Source: Bugula neritina (Eukaryota > Bryozoa > Gymnolaemata > Cheilostomatida > Bugulidae). From it: a DNA stretch of 64,000 nt. The stretch lies in the NCBI GenBank assembly GCA_964035545.1, contig OZ037770.1, positions 9,060,973-9,124,972 on the forward strand. The letters are read 5' to 3'. The position numbers and the translations under genes were made by a program. This document shows, piece after piece, positions 39,004 through 51,962 of this stretch (positions are counted from its first letter, which is position 1; each line of letters opens with the position of its first letter). The notes below the pieces were generated by a model. The model searched no databases, was not told where the DNA came from, and saw nothing but the letters and a program-made list of their open reading frames with translations.

Positions 39004-40202
39004 CACTAGACCATTTACCTATTAAACCACTGCTGCTCCCAGTTCCTAATTCATGATTTTGTTGCTTATTCTCTTTGTAACTCCAAGGTTCACCACAAGC
39101 TATATATGGTCACATATAAAATTTACAAACATATATTATATTTTTGTAGAAGCCGTGACCTATAGTGACACACCAAGTTTTTTTAACAAAATAAATCTAC
39201 CATTTAATATCTGTAACTTATGGATCTGCTGACATGAGAAAATTAGACTTTCTATATAAATGGTGCCAGTCGAATTTAAGCAAAGCCATGCATTTATATT
39301 TTATTTAGTCAGCAACTTAAATATTTTTATAATATGGGAGACTACCAGTACCTCCCCTTCCCTTATGTATAGATAATTGCGTGAATCCCTGGTTGATGCA
39401 AGCCAGTTCAAAAGTTCAAACATTAGATGCATCTCAATTCTCAAATTGTACGACAGCTGTATAGAATATTTTCATTGCACAATCATTTCTACAATATATT
39501 ATACACCTTATCTTGTTTTCCTACAGTGCCTTATTGCCCGTTACTCAATACATTTTCTATTAATATTGAATCAGTCATAAAAGAATGTAGCATCATGCAT
39601 TCACTAGACCACATTTTAGCTAAATTTATTGCTAGAGTAAAGAAGTTTACAAATAAGAATCCTTATGTAATAAAGGCTAATAGTGCTATAGGCTAACTAG
39701 TAATGAAGGTCTATAAATAAAGGCTTTGGGCTGTTATATGGATATACTTGAGTGTTTTCACTGCTAATTTCCTTCTGATTAGAAAGTTAGTGGTATAATT
39801 GATAGCTGAACTGTATCATATACTATTAAATAGGCTGCAGCACAGCGCATACTTTCAGTGGCCTGCATTTAGCACGAGTTTTTACGTAATCTAATTAAAC
39901 TAATTGGTTTCAATGTGCATTTTATGAGCAGTATAACTACATTCCTGGTCCAGAAACTATAGTATATAGATATAATGTTGTTTAGATTATTTAGATTTGG
40001 TTTATGAAATTTCAAGCATTAAGCAAAGTTGTAATATTTACATATGTGTGCTATTGTTTTAAAATGGTTGCTAGCCAATTGCTGCTATTTTCAGTCACTA
40101 AAGAAAAATAATATAGTTGTTAGTTCATATATCTAATAGTAAAGTTAAATTCTCAAGGACATTCCCAATAGCAAACTAACCAGCGGTAGCCGAAGGCAAC
40201 TT

Positions 40203-40548
40203 CGGTTGCGCTACAAAGACGTCTGCAAGAGGGATATGAAGGCTATCGGCATAGACACAGCGTCCTGGGAGGATCTTGCATCCGATCACACAAGTTGGAA
40301 GAGCAAACTAAAATACCATCTCACACCGGAAGAAGAAAAACTTCTCAGTGGCAGCTGCTAAAAATAAGGCACGCAGAAGTGCTCAGGCCACCACTAACAG
40401 ACCAGAGTCCACTTACAAGTGTAACCTTAGTGGCAAGGACTGCTGCACACAAATTGGTCTGTACAGCCACAGGCACCGCTACTCAGCCCAATCACAGGGT
40501 GCATTCCAAATGGTCGAATCAACCGACGGAGACCAAGTTCAAATGTAA
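40203..40548 (+). mobile_element. LINE 3'-end fragment, frameshifted
   Basis: From 40203 the plus strand reads RLRYKDVCKRDMKAIGIDTA, then SWEDLASDHTSWKSKL up to a TAA at 40359-40361. After a +1 shift, from 40348 it reads AKNKARRSAQATTNRPESTY and CNLSGKDCCTQIGLYSHRHR. The KDVCKRD, W..LA.DR..W and C..C.KDC.S.IGL.SH patterns are known from the C-terminus of LINE reverse transcriptase ORFs. The rest of the element is missing. Confidence 0.75.
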
Positions 40549-40579
40549 AGTGAGAGTCCTGAAAGTTACTGCAAGCTGA

Positions 40580-41489
40580 GCCTAGCTTATCTTCAATATT
40601 TCTTGCGATATGAAAGGTTTATTGTCATAATTTTTGTTGTAAAGATGACTAATTGGCAGTTATAAAAAAGTCATGAAAAGTTGCTCTAATACTCTGTAGC
40701 TATTTTATAATAGTAAAATTTCATCAAATTTGCTTATTCCAAGTTTTTCTTTTTCTAACTTGCAAGAATGATTTCACTTATTTCATGACCCCCAATTTAA
40801 TGCTTGAGAGAATAGATCAAAATTGTTGAAGCAGACAACTCCTTTATATGCAGCTAATGAAGGAGAGTGTATCAAGTAAGGCTGAGATTTGAAGAAATTG
40901 TAAAGCAAAATATGAAGATAGATAAATATGGATAAAGATAGCTGGCTAATGCAGGCTAAATATGGAGACGACTGGACATGTTTGATTTAACCAAAATGAA
41001 AACACTTTTCTCTAATTGACAGATTGCAATGATCATCAACTTGTTGGTATTTTGTTATAGGTATAATTTTGTGTTAAACATTTAACCTTAAATAAAAAAT
41101 ACAATAATTTGTAAAAGTGCTTGGTGTTCCGTAAAAAAGTAATCAACAATATGTATAGCTTATTTGGGACAGTAATAAATATAGGTAAGAGGTAAACCTA
41201 TGATTTCATGAAACTATACAGGTCTTTCAATATAGGACATTACACAAAACACATGCACATTGTATTTCAACCAATAGTAGATAATTATAGACATAAATAG
41301 AGTGACCACCATTGAATGTTGATAATTTAAAAACAAGTCAGCTTCATGTTTTAGTTGATTTAGCTAATACAGTGAAACTATGCAGGTTGTGCTAGGTACA
41401 ACAATAAAAATTTACTTGAGATTATTTATGTTAATGTTTATATGCTAATGGTGAAAAGTCACACAGCCTCCCACACTCTAATACAGCTC
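40580..41489. other. Spacer before the TRIM duplication
   Basis: AT-rich, no gene or repeat recognised. Confidence 0.5.
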
Positions 41490-42994
41490 TGTGTTGAAGA
41501 ACTCAGTCTACCAAGTCAACTATGAGAATCATCTAGAAATAACAGACACAGTGTATATGTAGAAGTTGTACATCTCAAACATATCATCACAAATATGTAC
41601 ATTAGTAGAAAACACAGAGTTGAGCACCAGATGTATTCAAACAGAGTCTAGTGAGATAAACACTATAATAAATGTACCACAAGATGGAATAATATTCTGT
41701 CACACACCTGTTTAGTTTAGCTGGTAAAACAGAACTTTCTTCTCATTCCATCTAGGTACAATGAGAGTGTCTTTATACACATGAATATCACACACACTAC
41801 TCTCAGCTCTATCAGTTGGATCTTCTACTTTGAACAGTTGTGTACCTGTAACAGGAAATGATGTATTAGTGTGTCATCACTAGTACATAGCATAGTATAT
41901 TTTATAGTGTGAGACTGTGAGAAATGCTAATATATTGGTAACAGTAGTTAACTAACCAATGTAAAACTAACCTGTCTCCACATCCAGTATCCAGATGGTG
42001 GTTTTACTGCTGTAGTTAGTCACAAGAATATATTTACTTCTATAGCAGGTCACACCTTGTGGTCGAGATACATCCTTGCATGTCCAGATGACTTTCTCTG
42101 TTGTCAAGTCTAATTTAAATACTTGAGAAGAACTAGAGTCAGAAACTACTACACAATGTCTGTCTGCTGCACAGATTGCTGTATAACTATTACTGAATAG
42201 AGGGCAGGAGACATGTTTAATTACCTCCCCAGTAAGAGAGTAGATTGTAAGTCTTTTACTGTGTCTATCAGGAACTACAACCTGATCATCAACAATAACA
42301 AGTTTGTTTATACTCCCACAACTGTCATGGTGAGACCAGCTGGTCACCTGTTTCCCAGTAAGATCATACACATTTACCATCCAATAAGCACCGAAGATAC
42401 GCTGTAGAGCATACAGCTTATTCCTATGTACTGTGACTCCAGTTACTGTGTTAGTAATAGAAGAAAAAGACTTGGAAACACTGAAACTCTCATCTATTCT
42501 GTCTATCCCTGCACCACTCAGCCCTACATAAGTGTTACTCCCATATTTACAGACAGAATAACAGTAATTAGAAACATCAACAGACTGTACGAGTTTGAGA
42601 GATTTAGGAGGATCTAAACTAATGATTATGTCTGCTGCAGGAACCAAGTCTATTTCTACATCTCTCTTCTCTTCTACAATATACATGTGAATATGTGTGT
42701 ATGTGTGTATACTTATATATAAGTGAGTATGTATATATAATATGTATGTCATATAAAAGTGAGTAGGTGTATAAATTCTATTAATAGAAACTCTGAGTAA
42801 ACCTACACACAGGGCTATTTCAACAGATATTCAATTTTTCCAACCAGCAGTTTCACACACATGAAGAGCACTATCAGATAATAATATACTGATCAATATT
42901 GATGTTCATATATTACATTATATAATGCATATACACGATTATTACAAAGTTTTTATTAATATCAGTAATATAATAATGCGGGTATGCACTAGAT

Positions 42995-43770
42995 CAGCCA
43001 TGCTTAACCTGCGGCCTTTTGACGGCCTTTTGAGCTGGTAAATGTGGCCTTTTGGTTTTTTAGTAAAAATAAAAATTTAGTTCAGTTTCAATCCTTCCTG
43101 AAGTTTGCTTTTTACTAATTCTCAAGTTTACTATATGAATCATGACTGCTAGCACATATTGATGTAAACATTTATTTTCTTAAATGGGGTCTGCCAAAAG
43201 CAAATTCAGATTAAGGCCAACAGACTCCTATCTGGCCGATATCCTTCACACATCAACATCGGACATTAATCCATACTGTGTTCTGCTCAATGTACAAAAA
43301 ATGCTCACTTTGCTGAACAAATCAAGTTATTCTCCTGGATCTTTTTTTTTCATAAAATGAATATGATTTTATGTAAAAATGGCACCGGTGAAAGAGGCAC
43401 GGTAAAAATGGCACAGCTAATAATGGCACAAAAAGAAAGTAGGTAAAAATGGCAAGCTGATGTTAAATCTTTCCAAACCCCCCACCCAAACCCCCCACCC
43501 AAACCCAGGCGCCTAACCCTCAACCCCACCCCAAACCCTAATATTGAAAATAAAACATTTTTACCTACTTTGTCACTTGCGCCATTATTACCTGTGCCAA
43601 TATTACCTGTGCCACTTTTACCGGACATTAATAAATACACATAAAATTTGAAAATGGGCTTTAATTATTAATATATGGAGGGTTTTGACCGTGAAAATTA
43701 CACTGAACTTTCTAGTGGCCTTTTTGGTAGCTCAGGGTTATTTTACAGCCTTTTCCCAAAAAAGGTTGAG
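42995..43770. mobile_element. hAT-like element in TRIM intron, shared with copy B
   Basis: It begins cagccatgcttaacctgcgg and ends cccaaaaaaggttgag, resembling hAT ends (..TGCTTAACC / GGTTGAGCA..). Flanked on both sides by cactagat (42987-42994 and 43771-43778), a plausible 8-bp target duplication. A second inverted-repeat insert with tggcac motifs is nested at about 43380-43626. Present in both TRIM copies, so older than the duplication. Confidence 0.6.
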
Positions 43771-43815
43771 CACTAGATTCTAGAACAATAGTGTAAGTAA
43801 TCCACAGTCTAGTTT

Positions 43816-44579
43816 CACGGGCATTTCTCAGATCGATCTCGCTGAGATCGATCTGAGAAATGTGCTCAGATCGATCGTTTTTCCATGAGAGTGTCAGATC
43901 GATCTCGCGAAGTTGCCTCCTCTTAAGTAAAGGATACTTTAAATGCATAATTTGTTCACCTATTTGAGTGTTTAAAGCTACTACTGTTGAAAACAAGATG
44001 GTCGTAGTCTAAAATTTAATCCCAGTTATAAACTATACGCAGCAAAGCTTTTAGTGTATGGTAATTTGGCCAATTTAAAATAATTAATTTTAATTTTTTA
44101 GCCTGACAGCTTATATAAAATTAATGGCTGTCTTGCAGGTTATTAATAAACTTACAGGACTGTTAGGCTTAAAATTACAAAGAAAATAGCTAATGAAACT
44201 AAGTTTCAATAGTCATTTAAATTCGATTTAAATTCTCCCATTTTTTACCTTCTACTACATATAATTGAGTTTTCTTAATCATTGCACTGAAAGTCAAAGT
44301 TTTGGCATCTGAAAAGGTGGCTATCATAATTATTTAATACTTTGCTTAGTAATTATCAATAAGTTATCATTTTTATTAGCAGACAACATTGTAGCGCGCA
44401 GTCTTTTTCTACTTCTCAGATCAATCTGGCGTCTTTCCATGGTCTTATTGACATGAAATCGATCTGAGTTCGAGCTCCACAGACCGACCAGCTCAGATCG
44501 ACGGAGATCGATCTTTGGCGTTTTTCCATGGATCGATCTCGCTAAGATCGATCTGAGATCGGTACATGGAAAGCCGGTG
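43816..44579 (-). mobile_element. AGATCGATCT-rich MITE, 764 bp, in copy A
   Basis: Terminal inverted repeats CAC(C/G)GGC ... with cagatcgatct blocks repeated near both ends. Flanked by TTT at 43813-43815 and 44580-44582. Copy B has the unoccupied site (a single TTT at 56820-56822). A sister element in the opposite orientation lies at 60556-61308. No coding capacity; the autonomous partner is unknown. The CAC..GTG ends with 3-bp duplications would suit CMC/EnSpm-type transposons, but this is only an inference. Confidence 0.8.
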
Positions 44580-44584
44580 TTTAT

Positions 44585-44695
44585 CTACCTTTGACCTTTA
44601 GAGACATGACATCACACAGCTCTAGTTTAGTATACTAACCTTTGACCTTTAGAGAGATGACATCACACAGCTCTAGTTCAGGTATCTCAACAGAT
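44585..44695 (-). repeat. 51-bp tandem duplication of TRIM exon 6 end and donor
   Basis: The exon 6 terminal string (minus strand AGCTGTGTGATGTCAT, CTCTAAAGGTCAAAG) and its donor (gttagt) are repeated 51 bp further into the intron (donor gtagat). The same duplication is visible in copy B at 56825-56910. Confidence 0.8.
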
Positions 44696-45860
44696 ATCAG
44701 TCTCTGTATTTTATCTTTAATCTCTGCAAATCCTTCAACCAGATCCACCTACAGTATATAAGCATAGCATTAGCCAGTGGGACTAAAAAGACAGTCTTTC
44801 TAGTTACAACTTCCTATTGTTTTTCTGCATTAGTTCACTTAAAGTTACGAATGGTAAAAAAGTGTGGTGTGCCTGGCATGAACATATTGCAGCAAAGTAC
44901 CTATTCAAAAACGCTATGGCTAGTATCCTATTTAGAATTAAAAAAAACTTTGATTTAGGCCGACACAACTTTACAACAATTCTTGTAAATACAATTTTGT
45001 AACACATTGGAGTTTGCAAGCACACAACTATAGAGCTAATACAGATTTATGAATAATCAGGCATCGTGATTGTTAATCTAAGTATTTCATCAGTTTTTTT
45101 TAACTTAAAGGTTCACAAAAACAGAATCTAAATATATTTAGCAAACAGATGGTGAACACTGCTCACCTGGTGGTTTTGTTTAAGTTGAGCTTCTATCTTC
45201 ATTCTACTGTTACTCAGTTGAGACAAAACAGTTCAGACTTCTCTCTCCATGTATCTGTTCAGTTCCTCGTTAGTCTTCTTTCTACTAGCTAAGAATTCCT
45301 TCTCCAGTTTCTCATACTTTAGTCTCACTTCAGTCAACTACATCATACATTGTACCAGCATATTGTAGAAAGTGGACAACACATAAGAGAAAGTGTTTCA
45401 GAGTTGATTGTAAAAGAAAACAACATTGTAAAAAATAGTATTTTAATTCACACGGAATAGTTGCTATTCACCTAGCTGTTACTCTTAAGTATTAGTATTG
45501 CAATGTTTTACTAACACCCGACTACAGAATGTAGATTACAGAGTAACACAAAGTATTTTCTATAAACACACAACCTGTTCATCACGCTGTGTATGAAGAA
45601 TATTCAGCAATTCCTCCGTCTCATTATCAAAGTCTGACACAGTTTTAGAAAGGTGTTTGAAGAAAGTAGACATCTTGTCTTCAGTGGTGAGAAGATCATC
45701 TATATTGATAAGCTCTTTGATTAAGTCATCTAGATTAACCATGTCATGTTTAGAGTCTAAAATAGAAATGAGAATAATATATGCAAATTAGTACACATTT
45801 CATTAACCTGATAGCACTACAGTAATATAACCTTACAGTAGTTAGACAGACAAGTAAGCC

Positions 45861-46196
45861 TAGGGCCACACTGTGCATATTTTCGCATGCGAAAGTTGAA
45901 ACCACAAGTAGCAAAGATGTCCACTGTAGCGTCAGTCATGCGTGATAAATAAAGCTTTCATTTTTAATTCGCACTCGCTTTCAATAAAACGCAATTTACT
46001 GGAATGTAGCACTAAAATAAAGAAAGTGGGCTCGCTGAATAACTAACAGCCAATTAGGTGACGATGACAGACGATTCGCACTTGCGTTGAGAATGCTGAG
46101 CGACAAGTGCGAATGTTTTCTCAACGCGTACAGTGGACACCTTTGCTACTTGTGATTTCAATTTTCGCATGCGAAAATACGCACAGTGTGGCCCTA
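45861..46196. mobile_element. 336-bp MITE with long terminal inverted repeats
   Basis: Ends TAGGGCCACACTGTGC / GCACAGTGTGGCCCTA, with the inverted similarity running about 55 bp inward (tttcgcatgcgaaa, caagtagcaaag, tgtccactgta). It lies in copy-A intron 3 and is absent from copy B, though that intron is otherwise too diverged to give a clean empty site. Family uncertain (hAT-like or TA-targeting). Confidence 0.75.
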
Positions 46197-46861
46197 AGCT
46201 AACCAGTACTACATAACCAGAAGGTAGTGAGAAGCTGAAATATCACCACATGCTATGACTACTAGATAAACAACATGTCCTGTCACCTCAAAAAGCTTTT
46301 TAAAGTTAGAAAATACACTTAAAATCTATCAACTAGTTAATTTAAGGCAAAACCCTTTTGTAAATTAGTATTAATAAAATCAGACTAAATGCCAAGTTAC
46401 GACAGAAAATTTCACGATAAACTCAAACGAGCAGTTATATTATGTAATTGTAAAGGGGGTCGCGTAAGGGTTATGCAGTCAACATTTAAAACTATACCGA
46501 TTACAGTAAAACGCAATGAGTTACAGCAATGACAAGCTTCAGACAAGCTGTACAGGTTATGGGAAGATAGTACTTAAAGTAATGATAGGACATGTAGCTT
46601 CATAGCACTTCTACTCAAACTCTAGTGTTTATCTATTCTTATCTAATCCTAGATTTACTAAAGAAGCCATAAAAAGTTATGAAACTCACATGAGATATAG
46701 TCGCCACCCCCCCCCCACCCCTGTGTGAACACCAGATGAAAAAGGTCATAGAATTCACATTACTATATAGTCCCCATTATTGTGAGGCAACAAATGAAAA
46801 ATGTAGGTTACTCAAGTGTGAGAGCCCTTATAAACTAGATGCTTAAAGTAGGCGAAGCTTT

Positions 46862-46945
46862 GTTTTTGATTCCTGACATCATGACCCCTAACCTAATCTG
46901 GAATTCAAACTAATACCAGTGCTCTAACCACTATAGCTGTGCCCA
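46862..46945 (-). repeat. tRNA-like SINE head (degenerate)
   Basis: Minus strand: GCTATAGTGGTTAGAGCACT (A box) and a weak B box TTTGAATTCC. Absent at this place from copy B. Confidence 0.45.
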
Positions 46946-48975
46946 CACTGAAGAGGATATATTATTCATTAGATATACTAAGGTTTATCAAATAGTTTTC
47001 AGTGGAACTTTCTTACCTCCAACACACAAGTTGCCTGAAGAGACACACTTCAAACAGAACAGCTGTACACAGATTTTACATCCGTGTATGTAGGGATATG
47101 CTGTGTGTTTAGGACAAACTTTTCTTTCCAGTCTCTTGGCTTGTATTCTGTAGTCAGTGATGGTCATCTTCTGGTGGTCATCACTGGTGTCATCATGTGA
47201 CTGAATATAACATAATACATATTTACTGAGAAATCTAACTCAACTATTCATATAGTGGCAAAAAACAAACTTAAAAATACATGATCCAAACATGTACACC
47301 TATATATAGGTAAGCAACAATTTCCATCAGCACATAGTCTAGAAATAAATGCATAATCTGCATAAAAATAAATAAAGCAGATAATTTAAGTAAAACATGA
47401 TTTCTAAATGTTTTCTTACAAAACAACATTCAAGTATAACAAATATGTAATCAGAGGCTGAGTTAGAGTATGCAGTGTTGAACATCAACTGAAGAAGTAT
47501 TTAATGAAAGTATCACCTCATCATGTTTTCTGCAGAAGAGTTTACGGCACACAGTACAGTATATGACTGCTGGTACTTTTTTCAGTCCCTTTTTAGTGCA
47601 GACGCCACATGATATGAAGTTGTCTGCTACATAAGCAGATGGGAGATTCTCCACTCTCACATCAAACACTTCTCTGTGACGAGACAAATCATTAGTTAGT
47701 AATAATCGAAACAATATATAGCAGAATACAATAAAATAGTATAAGGTATAGCAAATGATGTAAATCATCAACTTCTTGCCAGCAGTACGTCTGCGCTCTG
47801 CTTATATAAAACTAACTTACCTACACCAGGGACACCTGATCATGTCGTTCACATCAACATTACGAGTAAGACATAGTAAACAGTGTACATGACCACATGG
47901 TAGACACTTGGGAGTCTCTAAACCTTCTTTTAGTAAACAGAATCCACACTCAACTTCTTCTGCTGCAGCCATTTCACTCAACTCTATATTATAAAACAGG
48001 AGAACATATTATAAAGTATATTCAGATCTCATGCAGTTCACTGTAATGAGAGCATATAGTAGTTTATGTTTGTGTCTCTTCTCACTCACTACATATGATT
48101 TGCACCTTAATAAAAGTTCTCAGATTGCACTGTAATGTAAGAAGTGCAAATCTCATTATTTAAAACAAACATTAATTGATACAACTAGGCACTTCATACT
48201 AGTAGACAATAACCAAATACTGCTAAGACTAGTAACACTAGTCGGTGCTTACACTTTGAATCAGAATCAGAATCAGAATGACACCCTCACAGTTATCAGA
48301 CTCATTTATGGCATTGGTAGAGATATAGAAAGTTAAACTAACTTGAGTCTTGTTCGAGTTTCTAATCTACCACAAGGAAACCACGTTACACGAAGAATCT
48401 TCAATTTGGATCCTGCTCTTCAGAGAGAAACTGTGAGTCCAAGGACAGCTACAGTTTGAGTTTCATTTTGCAGTCAAAGTCAACTCAAAGTAGAACTTTG
48501 CCCGGAACCGGGAAACGCCTTTTTCGGAAAAGACGTCAAAATGTGCCTACTTTCATCACCAGGGTTGCCCTCTCTTGTTTTCATCAAAATTCTACTAAAG
48601 TTGGAAGTGATACTTGCTCGGGTGACGATTCTAGCTGCACATCACAATGACATGTCGCTATGGTTATAGTGTGACGTTACCAAGCTACACAATATTACGA
48701 AGTCAGTCTTTCATAATAATTATGTCGCAGTCAGCTAGAGGCTGCCCCATTCATGTATCCACAACTCAAAAACAAGTTTTTTAAACTCAAATTACATTTC
48801 AATTACAGTAATCAGCTCATACTTTAGAATAACCATATATAAAGCTATATTGATTGTTTAGTCAACACATTTGTGCTGGTCTATGAAGCATGTATGCTGT
48901 TCTAAAGCCTAAAAATTAAATTCACTCAACATAATACAGCTGAAACTTGTAAGTATGGCTGGAATATATACAGGT

Positions 48976-50154
48976 AACAGATGTAGGTAACTTATACAGG
49001 TAGCTTATGCAGGTAACTTATGATGCATATTAGTAGCAAGTTTCCACCTGTTCACTAAAATTAATTAAAGTGCAGTCCCAACTGTGTATTATTTCTCAGT
49101 GAATATCGCAGTTTAATTTCTTGCTATAATAAAATCATTCAATTCTGAAATCAGTTTTTTGTTTTGGATCATCTCATTTATATCCTTGAACCTGGCTGGA
49201 TGTGTTCAAAAGTGTTGCATCACACAGCTCTTAGTCATCCGATGTTAAAGCAATTATTTTCATAATAATTTTTCTAACAGCAAAAAGTAAAAACAGTGCT
49301 AGGCTTGCTTCTCCAATAACGAAACATAAGCAAGAAAATACATGCTTCACCAACATTGGAATAATAGCTTCTTTTTTTATATATTATGAACAGTGCACTG
49401 AACATGAATAAAACTGTATTGCAAATTTGCTGATAGCAAGAAGTCAAGTCAAGGTAAGCCAACTTCTCTAATAACTCAAGTAAGAATCTACAACTCTGCA
49501 TCTATAACAAGCTGCTAAATTGCTAATGTTATACTCTATACATAATAGAAATTCTGTAACCTAGTTTACTGCAATAAGACATGGTGATGTGTTCATATAG
49601 TGAAATATTTAGCCAGTAGCAGCTGTAGTCACTTTAATTTATTCAGTGTTTATGGGATATATTGGAATAATTATTCCCATTGAATATTATTCTAACACAG
49701 CCAATCAAATGATAAGATAATCACACAATATCAAACAGGTTATAGACTATATTATATAAAATATTAGTCTGTCATACAAATGCAGTAAATGGAGACTAGC
49801 ATAAACTACAGAGTAAAATGAATATAACAGATTAGTGAATGGCATCTGATAGTAAACAATAAACATTGTAATATAATAATATTACAGTCTGCAGTAGAAG
49901 TAGAAATTGAATTACCATTATAAACACATTGATAGATCTATGACTTTCAATACAAGTAAGGTTAGATATATAAAAATTGCAGTCTAGCTGATACATTGAA
50001 GTCATTCAGGCTGCATAAAAGAGGCTTAGCAAAAGCGAGAATAAATTGTTACTTGAAGTTAGTTATGTTTAGGTGTATTACTGAGACGTCATATGTTCTC
50101 CCACTGTATAAGTGAGCTACTGGGTCGTCATGCAGCTTTCCACACAGTATCATA
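48976..50154. other. Spacer between TRIM copies
   Basis: AT-rich, no supported exon. It probably includes the outer 5' flank of copy A, whose counterpart in copy B lies beyond the LTR element and outside the window. Confidence 0.5.
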
Positions 50155-50597
50155 GCTTTGGGTTGAAGAACTCAGTCTACCGAGTCAACTTTGAGAACCA
50201 TCTAGAAATAACAGACACAGTGTATATGTAGAAGTTGTACATCTCAGACATATCATTACAAATATGTACATTAGTAGAAAACACAAAGTTGAGCACCAGA
50301 TGTATTCAAACAGAGTCTAGTGTGATAAACAATATAATAAATGTACCACAAGATGGAATAACATTCTGCCACACACCTGTTTAGTTTAGCTGGTAAAATA
50401 GAACTTTCTTCTCATGCCATCTAGGTACAATCAGAGTGTCTTTATAGACATGAAGATCATACACGCTACTCACAGCTCTATCAGTTGGATCTTCTACTTT
50501 GGACAGTTGTGTACCTGTAACAGGAAATGATGTATTAGTGTGTCATTATAGTGTGAGACTGAGAAATTTTATTATATTGGTCATTGTAGTTAAATAA

Positions 50598-51217
50598 CCC
50601 CCTGTTCCCACATTGCCGTATCGTAAACCGTAACAGCGCAAACAAAGTGGCGCACTGTTACATTTTGTCAACAGGCGTTCACACATTGACGTAAAGTACA
50701 ACGCATGACGTTCAGCTGTGACCAATCACAATGAGGTTAATTCTTGTCTGCGGTGACTTGTACGCTTTTGGATATTATTCACAAATTTGTCGCAACATTC
50801 TTCTCAAAAGATATGATAAAAATGTTATTGACTAGATAAAATCAATTTAAAGAAGAAGTCTCTCTTTTAAATACATGAGTCTTTAAAATAATTGTGCAAA
50901 CTAATTTGAATAATAAACATTCAGGTCGTCCAATTAATTTTTTGGTTTGTGTGCTTTTGTGATTAGTGAAAGCTAAATTTTTAATTGTTTAATCTTTAAA
51001 AACTTTTAAATTGGTTAAATTAAATCAACAATAAACGATTAAAATAAACTAGCGAAAATGTTCTTTAAATGTTAGTACCAGATCAACTCAATCAAGCACT
51101 GCTTGATCACACATATACGCATATACTGGGATTCAGCCCGAATGTTATCAAATATGGCAGAAATTTGCAGTTATGGCGTGTGTGTGTGTGTGTGCGTGTG
51201 CGTGTGTGAACAGGGGG
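50598..51217. mobile_element. 620-bp Harbinger-like MITE in copy B
   Basis: Ends CCCCCTGTTC and GAACAGGGGG, perfect 10-bp inverted repeats, flanked by TAA at 50595-50597 and 51218-51220. Copy A has one TAA at the same place and no insert. TWA target duplications are the mark of PIF/Harbinger elements. It lies in the last TRIM intron and carries a (tg)n run near 51180-51208. No ORF. Confidence 0.85.
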
Positions 51218-51950
51218 TAACCAATGTAACACTAACCTGTCTCCACACCCAGTATCCAGATGGTGGTTTTACTGCTGTAGTTAGTCACAAGAATATATTT
51301 ACTCCTATAGCAGGTCACACCTTGTGGTTTAGGTACATCTTGGCATGTCCAGATGACTTTCTCTGTTGTCAAGTCTAATTTAAATACTTGAGAGGAATTA
51401 CAGTCAGAAACTACTACACAATGTCTGTCTGCTGCACATATTGCCTTGGAACTATTACTGAGTAGAGGGCAGGAGACATGTTTAATTACCTCCCCAGTAA
51501 GAGAGTAGATTGTAAGTCTTTTACTGTGTCTATCAGGAACTACCACTTGGTCATCAACAATAGCAAGTTTGTTTACATCCCAACTATTATCGTGATGAGA
51601 CCATCTGGTCACCTGTTTCCCAGTAAGATCATACACATGTACCTCCCAATTAGTGTTGATGATACGCTGTAGAGCATACAGCTTATCCTTATGTACTGTG
51701 ACCCCAGTTACAGAGTTGGTAAGAGAAATGAATGACTTGGAAACACTGAAACTCTCATCTATTTTGTCTATCCCTGCACCACTATGCAGCCCTACATAAG
51801 TGTTACCCTCATATTTACAGACAGAGTAACAGTAATTAGAAACATCAACAGACTGTGAGAGTTTGAGAGATTTATGAAGATCTAAACTAATAATCATGTC
51901 TGCTGCAGGAACCAAGTCTATTTCTACATCTCTCTTCTCTTCTACAATAT

Positions 51951-51962
51951 ACATGTGAATAT
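51951..51962. repeat. Left target-site duplication of the Penelope pair
   Basis: acatgtgaatat; its partner is at 55746-55757 and the unoccupied site in copy A is at 42683-42694. Confidence 0.85.

Larger units (their letters stand above)
37271..40202. other. Gene-free repeat-rich span
   Basis: No host exon supported. It contains a 24-bp minisatellite and a hAT-like insert (separate entries); the remainder is AT-rich DNA. Confidence 0.5.
41712..47972 (-). pseudogene. TRIM-like gene copy A, interrupted by TGA in the coiled coil
   Basis: RING-type E3 ligase architecture. Exons: 47972-47821, 47673-47517, 47200-47017, 45756-45575, 45337-45167, 44748-44640, 42673-41972, 41845-41712; phases agree over 597 codons. 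RING C3HC4 at residues 9-50 (CGFC, CLPCGHVHCLLC, CPWC); B-box-1-like zinc domain about 67-103 (CGVC, CTVCRKLFCRKH); B-box-2-like about 122-165 (CPKH, CKICVQLFCLKC); helical coiled coil about 165-300 (LEKEFLASRKKTNEELNRYM); then a 275-residue six-bladed propeller of NHL type (repeated YDLTGKQV, YSLTGEVI, LDLTTEKV). The codon at 45235-45233, residue 260, is TGA where copy B has GGA, so translation would stop before the propeller. This could be a real nonsense allele or a sequencing error; everything else is intact. Confidence 0.8.
41490..48975. repeat. Duplication unit, copy A
   Basis: Direct repeat of the interval that begins near 50155. Exons, introns, 3' flank and about 1 kb of 5' flank align, apart from copy-specific insertions. 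The offset at the left boundary is about 8.66 kb. The 48976-50154 stretch between the copies has no gene I can support. Confidence 0.85.

Noticed and set aside
41967-42752. Starting the propeller protein at the ATG in the intron (MTYILYIHTH)
   Set aside because: The upstream part is a (TATG)n-like simple repeat; the acceptor at 42675-42674 and phase agreement with exon 6 show it is an internal exon.
43350-43640. A 96-aa Gly-rich minus-strand frame (and its relative at 56392-56652)
   Set aside because: Lies within nested inverted-repeat DNA in an intron and is not conserved as a frame between the two copies.
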